DNA of 35,601 bases from Solirubrobacteraceae bacterium (lineage in GTDB: Bacteria > Actinomycetota > Thermoleophilia > Solirubrobacterales > Solirubrobacteraceae), in NCBI GenBank assembly GCA_030447275.1, contig JAUJPF010000023.1, forward strand, positions 1 to 35,601, in the 5' to 3' direction. Positions within the stretch are counted from its first letter, which is position 1. Each line of letters opens with the position of its first letter. The notes beneath the pieces were generated by a model, which saw only the letters and a list, made by a program, of their open reading frames with translations, had not been told where the DNA came from and searched no databases. A program made the translations under genes and the position numbers. This document shows, one piece after another, positions 6,728-14,328 of this stretch.

Positions 6728-7840
6728 ATGGCGACGAACGCGGCGCAAGCAGAGAACGATCTCGTCGTTTGGACGCTCGCGTGGTTGCGCGAGCGGCTGC
6801 CTCCGGAGTGGGCGATCGAGCTCTCCACACGGGGTTTCGGTGCGGCGGGGGGGCGCCCCGACGCGGCGATCGAGGTCCGGACGATGAATGTTCAGTCCAC
6901 GATCGCGGTCGAGGCGAAGCGGTCGCTCGCGCCGCGTGAAGTCGATCGGCTGCTTGGCGGCGTCGGCCGGACGCTGCGCGCGCTCACGCCCGTACCGATC
7001 CTGGTGGTAGCACCGTGGCTGAGCGCCCGGACGCGCATTCTCCTGGCTGCCGAAGGCCTGAACTACCTCGACCAGACGGGCAACGCCGCGATTCGACTCG
7101 ACAACCCGGCCCTGTTCATACGGAGCGAGGGCGCCAGCCGCGATCCTGCGCCGGCGCATCGCAGCAAGGCCCGCGTGCGCGGTCCGAAGGCGTCGCGCCT
7201 CGTTCGGACGCTCGTCGACATCCGCCCCCCCTACGGCGTCCGCGAGTTGGCCGAGGCCGCCCAGCTCGCACCGGGTTACGTCTCCCAACTGCTTGACGCG
7301 CTGGACGAGGACGCGCTGGTCGAGCGCTCACGACGAGGTCGCGTCGAGGAGGTCGACGTTCCGGGGCTGCTGCGGCGCTGGGCGGCGACCTACGACGTGT
7401 TCAAAGCGAACGAGGGCACGGCCTTCCTCGCACCGGGCGGGGCTGCCCAGATCCTCGCTCGACTGGCCGACCCGAAGGTCGCAAGGACCGCGGTCACGGG
7501 CTCCTTCGCGGCGGTGAGGGTTGCACCGGTGGCTGCGCCTGCCTTGCTCACCGTGTATTGCGAGGACGGGGGCACCCTCGCACAGGCGCTCGACCTGCTT
7601 CCGGCGGACCAGGGCGCGAACGTGGTCGTGCTGCGTCCCTTCGACCCGGTGGTATGGGTCCGCGCCGACGAGTCGGACGGCGTCTCCTACGTCGCTCCGT
7701 CGCAGGCGGTCGTCGACTGCCTCACCGGCAACGGACGCATGCCGGCCGAGGGCGAGGCCGTCTTGAGCTGGATGCGCGACAACGAGCAGGCATGGAGACG
7801 GGACGCACTACCTCGGGCGCCGGCGCGCGAGATCGCGTGA
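6728..7840 (+). CDS. AbiEi-like regulator with N-terminal PD-(D/E)xK-like domain and winged helix
   Basis: This 370-residue protein seems to have three parts. Residues 1-135 resemble a restriction-endonuclease-like fold: Glu9 in a first helix, RPD45AAIEV, then VE62AK64RS, a D...ExK signature, followed by a LNYLDQTGNAAI segment. Residues about 155-215 form a winged helix (YGVRELAEAAQLAPGYVSQL). Residues about 225-345 (AVTGSFAAVRVAPVAAPALL, then YVAPSQAVVDCL) resemble the C-terminal part of AbiEi-type antitoxins. It overlaps the next gene, a nucleotidyltransferase-like protein, by GTGA. This gene order matches type IV AbiEi/AbiEii toxin-antitoxin pairs, where AbiEi also represses the operon. 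Whether the nuclease-like domain cuts DNA or only binds it is open. The 5' region is AT-richer than neighbours, a possible sign of transfer. Confidence 0.7.
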   Translation: MATNAAQAENDLVVWTLAWLRERLPPEWAIELSTRGFGAAGGRPDAAIEVRTMNVQSTIAVEAKRSLAPREVDRLLGGVGRTLRALTPVPILVVAPWLSARTRILLAAEGLNYLDQTGNAAIRLDNPALFIRSEGASRDPAPAHRSKARVRGPKASRLVRTLVDIRPPYGVRELAEAAQLAPGYVSQLLDALDEDALVERSRRGRVEEVDVPGLLRRWAATYDVFKANEGTAFLAPGGAAQILARLADPKVARTAVTGSFAAVRVAPVAAPALLTVYCEDGGTLAQALDLLPADQGANVVVLRPFDPVVWVRADESDGVSYVAPSQAVVDCLTGNGRMPAEGEAVLSWMRDNEQAWRRDALPRAPAREIA

Positions 7841-8718
7841 TCGGAGAACCGCCGTCCTCGGGCGCCTGGGATCCGCGGTACCTCGCGGCGCGCTGCGTGC
7901 TGCTCGATGCTCTCGAAGCTCTGGCCGCGCACCGTGGCGCGATCGTCCTCGTCGGAGCGCAGGCGATCTACCTGCGGGCCGGGAGCGGCGAGATGGGTAT
8001 CGCCCCTTACACGACCGATGGCGACCTCGCCCTCGACCCGACGCTCCTGGCCGACGAGCCCCAGCTCGCGACAGCGATGTCCGGCGCCGGCTTCGAACTG
8101 CTCGAAGCTCAGCCCGAACGACCCGAGCCCGGGATGTGGTTCGCGCGAGTCACGGTCGGGACCGAGGAGCTGATCGTCCCCGTGGACCTCATAGTCCCTG
8201 AGGGCGCGACGGACGGCAGCGGTCGGCGAGGAGCGCGTCTCGGCTCGCACGGGAACCGCGCCGCCCGCCGAGCGACCGGCCTCGAGGCCGCGCTGGTCGA
8301 CCACTCGCCGATGACCGTTCGCGCGCTGGACCCGGAGGATGGGCGCTCGTTCGACGTCGAGGTGGCGGGACCGGCGGCGCTGCTGGTGGCGAAGTCGCAC
8401 AAGATCCACGATCGGCTGGCGTCGTCCCGGCCGGGTCGCGCCGACGACAAGGACGCGGCCGACGTCTATCGGCTCATGCAGACGACTTCGCCGACGGACA
8501 TCGGAGCGCGGCTGGCCGAGCTCCGGCATGACCCGGTGGCCGGGCAAGCCACGAAGGCGGGGATCAGCCACCTCTCCGCTCAGTTCGGGCGACGCGGGGG
8601 ACAGGGAGTCGCGATGGCCGTCAGGGCACTGCGGCTCGCGATCCCGGAGGCGCAGGTCGTCGCGCTCAGCACCGCATACGTCGAGGCGCTCGGACGCCGC
8701 CTCGACGAGAGCATCTGA
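7837..8718 (+). CDS. Nucleotidyltransferase-like protein, AbiEii/MNT-type candidate toxin
   Basis: The 293-residue product starts at GTG 7837, overlapping the upstream stop as GTGA, so translation is probably coupled. It carries the signature of small nucleotidyltransferase-fold proteins: a hydrophobic strand with GA (VLVGAQAIYLRAG, residues 37-49) followed by TTDGD at 59-63, the D-x-D metal pair. A later helical segment resembles AbiEii/DUF6036-type proteins (LLVAKSHKIHDR, then DDKDAADVYRLM). In known type IV systems the AbiEii protein transfers nucleotides and arrests growth, while AbiEi neutralises it. The canonical GG/GS of the first motif is GA here, so activity is not certain. Function is inferred from fold signature plus gene order. 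Confidence 0.7.
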   Translation: MIGEPPSSGAWDPRYLAARCVLLDALEALAAHRGAIVLVGAQAIYLRAGSGEMGIAPYTTDGDLALDPTLLADEPQLATAMSGAGFELLEAQPERPEPGMWFARVTVGTEELIVPVDLIVPEGATDGSGRRGARLGSHGNRAARRATGLEAALVDHSPMTVRALDPEDGRSFDVEVAGPAALLVAKSHKIHDRLASSRPGRADDKDAADVYRLMQTTSPTDIGARLAELRHDPVAGQATKAGISHLSAQFGRRGGQGVAMAVRALRLAIPEAQVVALSTAYVEALGRRLDESI

Positions 8719-8754
8719 CACCGCGCGCGGCGCGCGGCGCGTACGCCGAGCCCC

Positions 8755-8760
8755 TAGCAT
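8755..8760 (+). promoter_or_regulatory. -10 element of the monooxygenase gene
   Basis: TAGCAT lies 10 nt before the ATG at 8771, in the spacing seen for several leaderless-looking genes here. No clear -35 or Shine-Dalgarno sequence is present. Confidence 0.5.
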
Positions 8761-8770
8761 CGCGAACGCG

Positions 8771-10516
8771 ATGCGCTTCGGCCTCTTCTACGAGCACCAG
8801 CTTCCGCGGCCGTGGGACGCGGACGCCGAGCACCGTCTCCTGAAGGACGCGCTCGACCAGGTCGAGCTGGCTGACCGGGTCGGGTTCGACAGCGTCTGGG
8901 AGGTCGAGCATCACTTCCTCGAGGAGTACTCGCACTCGAGCGCGTCCGATGTCTTCCTCGCCGCCGCCAGCCAGCGGACGGAGCGGATCCGCCTCGGCTT
9001 CGGCATCCTCCCGACGCCGCCTGCGTACCAGCATCCCGCGCGGGTGGCGGAGACCGTCGCGACGCTCGACCTCGTCTCCGACGGCCGCGTCGAGTTCGGC
9101 AGCGGCGAGACGTCGAGCGGCGCGGAGCTCGGGGGCTTCGGCGTCGAGCGCGCGACCAAGCGCGACCAGTGGGCCGAGGGGCTCGACGCGGCGACGCGGA
9201 TGATGGTCGAGGAGCCGTTCGCCGGCATCGACGGGCGGTACGTGACGATGCCGCCGCGCAACGTCGTCCCCAAGCCGCTCCAGAAGCCGCACCCGCCGCT
9301 GTGGGTCGCGTGCTCGCGCCGCGAGACCATGCGCCTCGCGGCCGCCAACGGCCTCGGCGCGCTCTCGTTCTCGTTCGTCGAGCCCGAGGAGGCGAAGGAG
9401 TGGGTCGACGAGTACTACGAGATCGTCGCGTCCGAGCGGTGCGTCCCCGCGGGCTTCGCCGTCAACCCGAACGTCGCCGTCGTCCTGCCGATGATGGTCC
9501 ACCCCGACGAGGCCGAGGCGATCGAGCGCGGCATCGACGGCGGCCACTTCTTCGGCTACTCGCTCGCGCACTACTACGTCTTCGGCCGGCACCACCCGGG
9601 GAGGACGTCGATCTGGGACGAGTTCGAGGCGCGCCGCGGCGAGGTCGGGTTCGCGCGCGACATCATCACGCCCGACCAGGCGCCGCTCGGCGTGAAGATC
9701 CTCCAGCAGGGGCTGGGATCGCTGCGCGGCGCAGTCGGCACACCCGACCAGGTCCGCGAGCTTGTGCGCCGCTACGAGGCCGCGGGCGTCGACCAGATGA
9801 TCTTCGTCCTCCAGGCCGGCAAGAACCGCCACGAGCACATCTGCGAGGCGATCGAGCTGTTCGCGTCCGACGTCATGCCGGAGTTCGCCGAGCGGCGCCC
9901 CGCGCGCGACGCCGCGAAGGCGGAGCGGACCGCCGGCATCGCGGAGGCCGCGCTCGCCCGCCGCGATCCGCCGCACGAGGCCGACGCCGCCTACACCATC
10001 GCCCCCACCGACAGCGGCCCGCCCGCGATGACCGTCGGCGCCGGGCCGGCCGAGCCGCCCGGCGCGAACCTCTACCAGCGCGACTTCGCGCCGAAGCTCG
10101 CCGAGTGGGGAGAGCAGGCGTTCGGCGGGTTCGTCAAGCGCAGCGACGACCGGCGGCTCGAGCAGCTCGTCGGCTCGCCGCTCGGCCTCCGCGTGCTGTT
10201 CACCGGCATGGCCCAGCGCTTCGTGCCCGAGAAGGCGCAGGGCTTCAGCGGCGAGCTCCAGTACGAGCTGCGCGCCACGGGCGGCGGCGTGAAGCGCTGG
10301 GTCGTCGCCGTCGACGGTGAGCGCGCGAAGGCACGGCCGGGCACCGCGAGCGACCCGCGCCTGACGGTCCGCATGGCGCTCGCCGACTTCGCCCGGATCG
10401 CCGGCCGCGAGCTCGATCCCGCCGAGGCGCTCCTCCTGGGGCGGATGGAGCTCGCGGGCGACTTGACCCTGGCGCCGCGGCTCGGCGAGATGTTCGGCCA
10501 GGACCCCGCGCTCTGA
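8771..10516 (+). CDS. Luciferase-like (F420/FMN) monooxygenase fused to an SCP2 sterol-carrier domain
   Basis: The 581-residue protein has an N-terminal luciferase-like monooxygenase barrel (about residues 1-375), with the usual MRFGLFYEHQLPRP start, GFDSVWEVEHHF and RIRLGFGILPTPPAYQHPAR segments. These enzymes use reduced FMN or F420 to oxidise organic substrates. After a Pro/Ala-rich linker (about 380-425), a second domain (about 430-575) matches SCP2 lipid-carrier domains: LVGSPLGLRVLFTGMAQRF, LRATGGGVKRWVV, and the final DPRLTVRMALADFARIAGRE and GRMELAGDLTLAPRLGEMF segments. The fusion suggests a hydrophobic substrate, such as a lipid or steroid, held by SCP2 and presented to the flavin domain; that is inference. 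The ATG at 8771 gives the family N-terminus. A longer frame upstream overlaps the nucleotidyltransferase gene and is rejected. Confidence 0.9.
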   Translation: MRFGLFYEHQLPRPWDADAEHRLLKDALDQVELADRVGFDSVWEVEHHFLEEYSHSSASDVFLAAASQRTERIRLGFGILPTPPAYQHPARVAETVATLDLVSDGRVEFGSGETSSGAELGGFGVERATKRDQWAEGLDAATRMMVEEPFAGIDGRYVTMPPRNVVPKPLQKPHPPLWVACSRRETMRLAAANGLGALSFSFVEPEEAKEWVDEYYEIVASERCVPAGFAVNPNVAVVLPMMVHPDEAEAIERGIDGGHFFGYSLAHYYVFGRHHPGRTSIWDEFEARRGEVGFARDIITPDQAPLGVKILQQGLGSLRGAVGTPDQVRELVRRYEAAGVDQMIFVLQAGKNRHEHICEAIELFASDVMPEFAERRPARDAAKAERTAGIAEAALARRDPPHEADAAYTIAPTDSGPPAMTVGAGPAEPPGANLYQRDFAPKLAEWGEQAFGGFVKRSDDRRLEQLVGSPLGLRVLFTGMAQRFVPEKAQGFSGELQYELRATGGGVKRWVVAVDGERAKARPGTASDPRLTVRMALADFARIAGRELDPAEALLLGRMELAGDLTLAPRLGEMFGQDPAL

Positions 10517-11541
10517 TCGAGCGCGTCCGCAGCTTCACCTACGCGCGCCATCGGCTCGGCCGCGCGGCGCCCGACGCCGCCACCGCGCTGCGCGACGTCG
10601 TCGGCGTCTACTCGTCGCACCCGAGCGCGCCGCTGTCGCTCTACGCGCGCGCCCAGACCTTCGACTTCGCGTCGCTCGACGGACTGCGGCTGCCGGCGAT
10701 GCGCGGTTCGATCCACCTGCTCCCGCGCGACACCGCCCACCTCGCGTTCCGCGCCGTGAAGGTGCCGGCGTCGGTCGAGGAGTCGCGCATGCGGTACTTC
10801 GAGCTCACCCCCGAGCGCTACGTGGAGCTGCGCGCGAAGGTGCTCGAGGTGGCGGACGAGCCGCGCTCGTCGGCCGAGCTCAAGAAGCTCGTCGGCGGCG
10901 GCGACGAGCTGCGCTACGTGGTCGGCGCCATGGGCCGCGAGGGCCAGTTGATGCGGGTCGGGGCGGAGGGGCTGCGCTCCAACGCGCTCAAGTGGGTCCG
11001 GCCGACGCCCGCGATCGGGCGCGCGTCGCGCGACGAGGCGCTCGCGTGGCTCGCGGACGAGTACCTCCGCGCGTTCGGCCCGGCGCGGCGCGACGATTTC
11101 GCGTGGTGGACCGGCGGCAAGCGCAAGGACGTCGAGGCGCCGCTCGCGACCGTCGACACGGTCGAGATCGAGGGAGGGCTCCTCCTCCGCCGCGCCGACG
11201 AGTCCGGCTTCGCCCGCGCCCCCGCGATCGGCAAGGACGCGATCGACCTCATCCCGAAGTGGGACGTGCTGACCATGGGCTATCCCCGCGACGGGCGCGC
11301 CCGCTTCGCGCACGACGACGTGCTCGACCGCTGCTACGACTTCCGCGGCGACGGCAACCCGCTCGTGCTCCGCGGCGGGGAGGCGGTCGCGGCCTGGTCG
11401 CTGCGGTTCGCCGGCAAGCGGATGGAGGTCGAGCTCGACTGGTTCGAGCGCCCGGGCGCCCGGCTCGCGCAGGCGGTGGCGGAGAAGATCGAGGACGTTG
11501 CGGCATTGCTCGGCGCATCCTCGGTCACCGGGCACCGCTGA
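10513..11541 (+). CDS. Winged-helix DNA-binding protein, AlkZ/HTH_42-like (probable CTG start)
   Basis: The body of the protein matches the winged-helix family that includes the DNA glycosylases AlkZ/YcaQ: LRLPAMRGSIHLLP, the repeated wing-like regions, the RDDFAWWTGG segment, and DDVLDRCYDFRGDGNPLVL near the C-terminus. The first conventional start (ATG 10699) would remove the conserved N-terminal domain (RVRSFTYARHRLGR...VVGVYSSHPSAPLSLYAR). The frame is open back to CTG at 10513, which overlaps the previous stop as CTGA, giving 342 residues, a normal length. In AlkZ a Gln-x-Asp/Gln motif near LQAQDP carries catalysis; here the equivalent reads YSSHPSAP, so glycosylase activity is doubtful. 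Its position next to the SOS imuB operon is suggestive of a DNA-repair role but proves nothing. Confidence 0.8.
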   Translation: MIERVRSFTYARHRLGRAAPDAATALRDVVGVYSSHPSAPLSLYARAQTFDFASLDGLRLPAMRGSIHLLPRDTAHLAFRAVKVPASVEESRMRYFELTPERYVELRAKVLEVADEPRSSAELKKLVGGGDELRYVVGAMGREGQLMRVGAEGLRSNALKWVRPTPAIGRASRDEALAWLADEYLRAFGPARRDDFAWWTGGKRKDVEAPLATVDTVEIEGGLLLRRADESGFARAPAIGKDAIDLIPKWDVLTMGYPRDGRARFAHDDVLDRCYDFRGDGNPLVLRGGEAVAAWSLRFAGKRMEVELDWFERPGARLAQAVAEKIEDVAALLGASSVTGHR

Positions 11542-11566
11542 CCCTTGCCGCGGGCGGCAATCGTTG

Positions 11567-11580
11567 CGAACATGTGTTCG
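11567..11580 (+). promoter_or_regulatory. LexA (SOS) box of imuB
   Basis: CGAACATGTGTTCG, a perfect CGAAC-N4-GTTCG site, ends 5 nt before the imuB ATG. A weak -10-like AATCGT lies directly upstream, so LexA would cover the transcript start. Confidence 0.95.
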
Positions 11581-11585
11581 ATTCG

Positions 11586-12767
11586 ATGATCGTCTGCGTC
11601 CTCCTTCCACGCTTCGCCCTGGCCGTCGCCGCCGGCGACCGCGAGCAGCTCCTCCGCGAGCCCGCCGCGCTCGCCCCCGAGCCCGGGCGCGAGCAGCTCG
11701 TGGGGGAGGTTTCGCCCGCCGCCGCGGCCCACGGCGTCCGCCCCGGGATGCGGCTCGGCGAGGCGCTCGCCCGCTCCCCGCGGCTCGCGCTCGTCCCGCC
11801 CGACCCCGTCGGCGTCGCCGACGCGTGGGAGCGGGTCGCCGCCCGGCTCGAATCCGTCGGCGCCGCCGTCGAAACCCCCGCGCCCGGCCAGGCGCTCTTC
11901 GACGCGGACGGCCTGCGCCGCCTGCACGGCGGCCACCTCGACGGCGTCCTCGCCGCCGCCCGGCGCGCCGTCGCCCGGCCCGCGCGCATCGGCGCCGGCC
12001 CCACCCGGTTCGTCGCGCTGGCCGCCGCCTCCGCCGCCCGCGCCCGGCGCCCGCACGTCGTCGGGGCCGACCGCGCGAAGGCCTTCCTCGCGGGCCAGCC
12101 CGTCGACCTGCTGCGCCACCGCGACCGGACGGCCGCCCTCCCGCAGGCGCTCGAGCGCCTGGGCGTCGCCACCCTCGGCGAGCTGGTCGCGCTGCCGCGC
12201 GCGGCGCTCGCCGACCGCTTCGGCGCCGCCGGCGAGCACGCGCACGCGCTGGCGTCGGGCGAGGACGCGCCGGTCCGCCCGCGCGTCCCCGGCGAGCGGC
12301 TCGAGGAGTCGCTCGACCTCCCCGAGGCCGCGTCCGGCCCGCAGCTCGAGCGCGCGCTGGCGATGCTCGTCGACCGGCTGCTCGCACGCCGCGAGCGCGA
12401 CGGGCGGACGATCCGCGCGGCGGTCGTGTCCGCCACGCTCGTCGAGGGCGGGACGTGGCGCGAGCGGACCGTCTTCCGCGAGGCGACCGCCGACCCCGGC
12501 CGGATGATGCTCGCGCTCGCCGCCCGCCTCCAGCTCCTCCCGGCCCCGGCGGAGACGCTGCGCCTCGCCGCCGACCGCCTCGGCCCGGCGCACGGCGGCG
12601 GCGGCGCGCTCTTCGAGGACGGCGTCGCCGAGCGCCGCGCCCGGCTGCGCGAGGCCGTCCGCCAGGCGCGCGCCGCCGCCGGCCCCGAGGCGGCGCTGCG
12701 CGTGCTCGCCGTCGATCCCGACTCGCGCGTCCCCGAGCGGCGCGCGGTCCTGACCCCGTTCGAGTGA
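11586..12767 (+). CDS. imuB: ImuB, non-catalytic Y-family polymerase-like mutasome protein
   Basis: This 393-residue protein has the Y-family polymerase layout: N-terminal palm/fingers (MIVCVLLPRFALAV), helix-hairpin-helix thumb region (LERLGVATLGELVALPRAALADRFG), and a little-finger-like C-terminal part. The acidic metal-binding residues of active Y-family enzymes are missing (CVLLPRF in motif I, GQALFDADGL instead of YSIDE), as known for ImuB. ImuB links the error-prone polymerase DnaE2 to the clamp in damage-induced mutagenesis. It is shorter than many ImuB proteins, and no clear QLPLW-type clamp motif is visible; GGGALFED near the C-terminus is a weak candidate. A LexA box sits just upstream and a DUF6504 gene follows after 1 bp. 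No imuA homologue is visible in the window. Confidence 0.92.
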   Translation: MIVCVLLPRFALAVAAGDREQLLREPAALAPEPGREQLVGEVSPAAAAHGVRPGMRLGEALARSPRLALVPPDPVGVADAWERVAARLESVGAAVETPAPGQALFDADGLRRLHGGHLDGVLAAARRAVARPARIGAGPTRFVALAAASAARARRPHVVGADRAKAFLAGQPVDLLRHRDRTAALPQALERLGVATLGELVALPRAALADRFGAAGEHAHALASGEDAPVRPRVPGERLEESLDLPEAASGPQLERALAMLVDRLLARRERDGRTIRAAVVSATLVEGGTWRERTVFREATADPGRMMLALAARLQLLPAPAETLRLAADRLGPAHGGGGALFEDGVAERRARLREAVRQARAAAGPEAALRVLAVDPDSRVPERRAVLTPFE

Positions 12768-12768
12768 G

Positions 12769-13014
12769 ATGAGCCCCGGTCCCCGGCGCCTCGAGGAGCC
12801 GCGGTCCGCCCGCGTCCGCGCTGCGCCCAACGGCCGCCCGCTCGCCGTCGACGGCCGCGCGGTCGACGCCGTCCGCGAGTCGTGGCTCGTCGAGGACCGC
12901 TGGTGGACCGGCCGCCCGATCCGCCGCCGGTACTGGGAGATCGTCACCGCCGACGGGCGCAACGTCGTCCTCTTCCGCGAGATCGACTCGGGCCGCTGGC
13001 AGCGCCAGCGCTGA
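12769..13014 (+). CDS. DUF6504 family protein
   Basis: An 81-residue protein starting 1 bp after the imuB stop and surely co-transcribed with it. The C-terminal half has the hallmark aromatic/basic pattern ESWLVEDRWWTGRPIRRRYW followed by EIVTADGRNVVLFREI and a final W. DUF6504 proteins are commonly encoded just after imuB in actinobacteria, which supports the call. The biochemical role is unknown; co-expression under LexA suggests an accessory to translesion synthesis. The first 25 residues are Arg/Pro-rich and may be disordered. Confidence 0.85.
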   Translation: MSPGPRRLEEPRSARVRAAPNGRPLAVDGRAVDAVRESWLVEDRWWTGRPIRRRYWEIVTADGRNVVLFREIDSGRWQRQR

Positions 13015-13050
13015 CGGGGTGCCGCGCGCGGGATGCCACGATGGGGGGCG

Positions 13051-14271
13051 ATGCCCGCCGCCGGCCTCGGCCACGTCGCCACCGCCTCCTTCCTCGCCTC
13101 GCGCGTCGTGCCGACCGGCGGGTTCGCGGTCGCGCTCGCCGGCGGCGTGGCGATCGCGCGCGCCGCGCAGCGCGGCGGCTTCCGCTCCGGCGCGGGGACC
13201 AGCGCGGCCGCGATGCTCCAGACCGTGGCGATCATGGGGCCGGCCCGAGTCGGGATCCCGCTGACGCAGGCGGTCTCCGCGCCCGTGCTCGGGTGGATGG
13301 AGGCGCGCGGGCGCGGCACGATCGCGCAGGCCCTCGCCGCCGCGGCGATCCGGCTCGCCCACCACGTCCTCGGCGTCCTCTTCTACGTCTGGCTCATCCT
13401 CGGCATCGACGCGTACACGGGGAGCTACGACCGCCTGCTGGGCTGGCTGCCGCTGCTGCCCGACGGCCGCACCGGCGCGCTGATCGCGACGGCGCTCGCC
13501 ATCCTCGGGTGGACGGTCAGCGCGAGCTTCGTGCAGGCCGCCGTCTACCGCCGCGGGCTCGGGCGGTGGCCAGCCGAGCCGCCGGAAGCAGGTGAGCGAC
13601 CGCAACCCGCGAGCCCGCCCGCGGCGCGCCCGGCCGCTCCCGCGCCGCGCTTCGACCCGCGCGCCGTCCTGCTCGCCTCGGTCGTCGCCTTCGCCGTCCT
13701 CGTCGCCAGCACCGCGTGGCCGCTGCTCGCCGCCGTCGCCGTGTGGCTCGCCGCCGCGTGGCTGATCGCGCGCGGGGACACGGGGCCGCTCCGCGCCGGG
13801 CTCATCCTCACCGTCGCGCTCGCCGGGACCACGCTGGCGTTCGGCCTCGCCGGCGGCCTCGGGCTCGACGTCACCCTGCGCCGGACCGCGCGCGCCGCGC
13901 TCCTCGTCCTCGTCGCGACGTGGCTGCGCTCGGCCGCCGGGGAGGACGGGCTGCGCGAGGTGTTCCGCCGGATCCTGCGCCGCCTGCGGCGCGTCCCGGT
14001 CGCGCGCGAGACCGAGGAGGTCCTGGGCGCGCTCGGCTCGCCGGGGACGCTGGCCGCGTCGGGACGCCGGCTCGTCGAGCGGGTGCGCGACGTCCCGAGC
14101 AAGCAGCCGGTGCCGCTGGCCGACGCCGTGCTCGACTGGGTGGCGGGGGAGGCCGGGCACCACGCTCCGGCGCCGCCCGAGCCCCCGCGGGTCCTGCGCG
14201 CTCGCCTGCGCGACGCCGCGCTGGTCGTCCTCGCGCTGGCCACCGCGCTCGCGCTGCCGCTCGCCGCGTGA
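13051..14271 (+). CDS. Polytopic membrane protein of unknown function within the mutasome cluster
   Basis: About 406 residues with some nine hydrophobic helices: an N-terminal group (VATASFLASRVVPTGGFAVA, LAHHVLGVLFYVWLILGI, GALIATALAILGWTVSASFV), a Pro/Ala-rich cytoplasmic-like loop near residues 180-205, then a second group (AVLLASVVAFAVLVAS onward, LILTVALAGTTLAFGLAGGL), and a last helix at the C-terminus. An Arg-rich stretch (EVFRRILRRLRRVPVARE) lies between. ATG 13051 is preferred, with GGGGGG just upstream and a CACGAT -10-like hexamer 8 nt before it; ATG 13033 would add six residues. I do not recognise the family. It lies 36 bp after DUF6504 and may share SOS induction by read-through, or be unrelated. 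Confidence 0.75.
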   Translation: MPAAGLGHVATASFLASRVVPTGGFAVALAGGVAIARAAQRGGFRSGAGTSAAAMLQTVAIMGPARVGIPLTQAVSAPVLGWMEARGRGTIAQALAAAAIRLAHHVLGVLFYVWLILGIDAYTGSYDRLLGWLPLLPDGRTGALIATALAILGWTVSASFVQAAVYRRGLGRWPAEPPEAGERPQPASPPAARPAAPAPRFDPRAVLLASVVAFAVLVASTAWPLLAAVAVWLAAAWLIARGDTGPLRAGLILTVALAGTTLAFGLAGGLGLDVTLRRTARAALLVLVATWLRSAAGEDGLREVFRRILRRLRRVPVARETEEVLGALGSPGTLAASGRRLVERVRDVPSKQPVPLADAVLDWVAGEAGHHAPAPPEPPRVLRARLRDAALVVLALATALALPLAA

Positions 14272-14328
14272 CGCTTTCGGCACAGACGCGGGGTGTCCCG
14301 TGTGACCGCGCGGTGCACGCTGCGGCGC

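Noticed and set aside
10513..11541. imuA homologue upstream of imuB
   Set aside because: The protein is a winged-helix AlkZ-like protein without a RecA-like Walker motif, and it lies upstream of the LexA box.
10072..14283. Long minus-strand open frame of about 1400 codons
   Set aside because: It lies antisense to five well-supported genes. Its translation is a low-complexity Arg/Ala/Gly mixture; GC-rich DNA leaves such shadow frames open.
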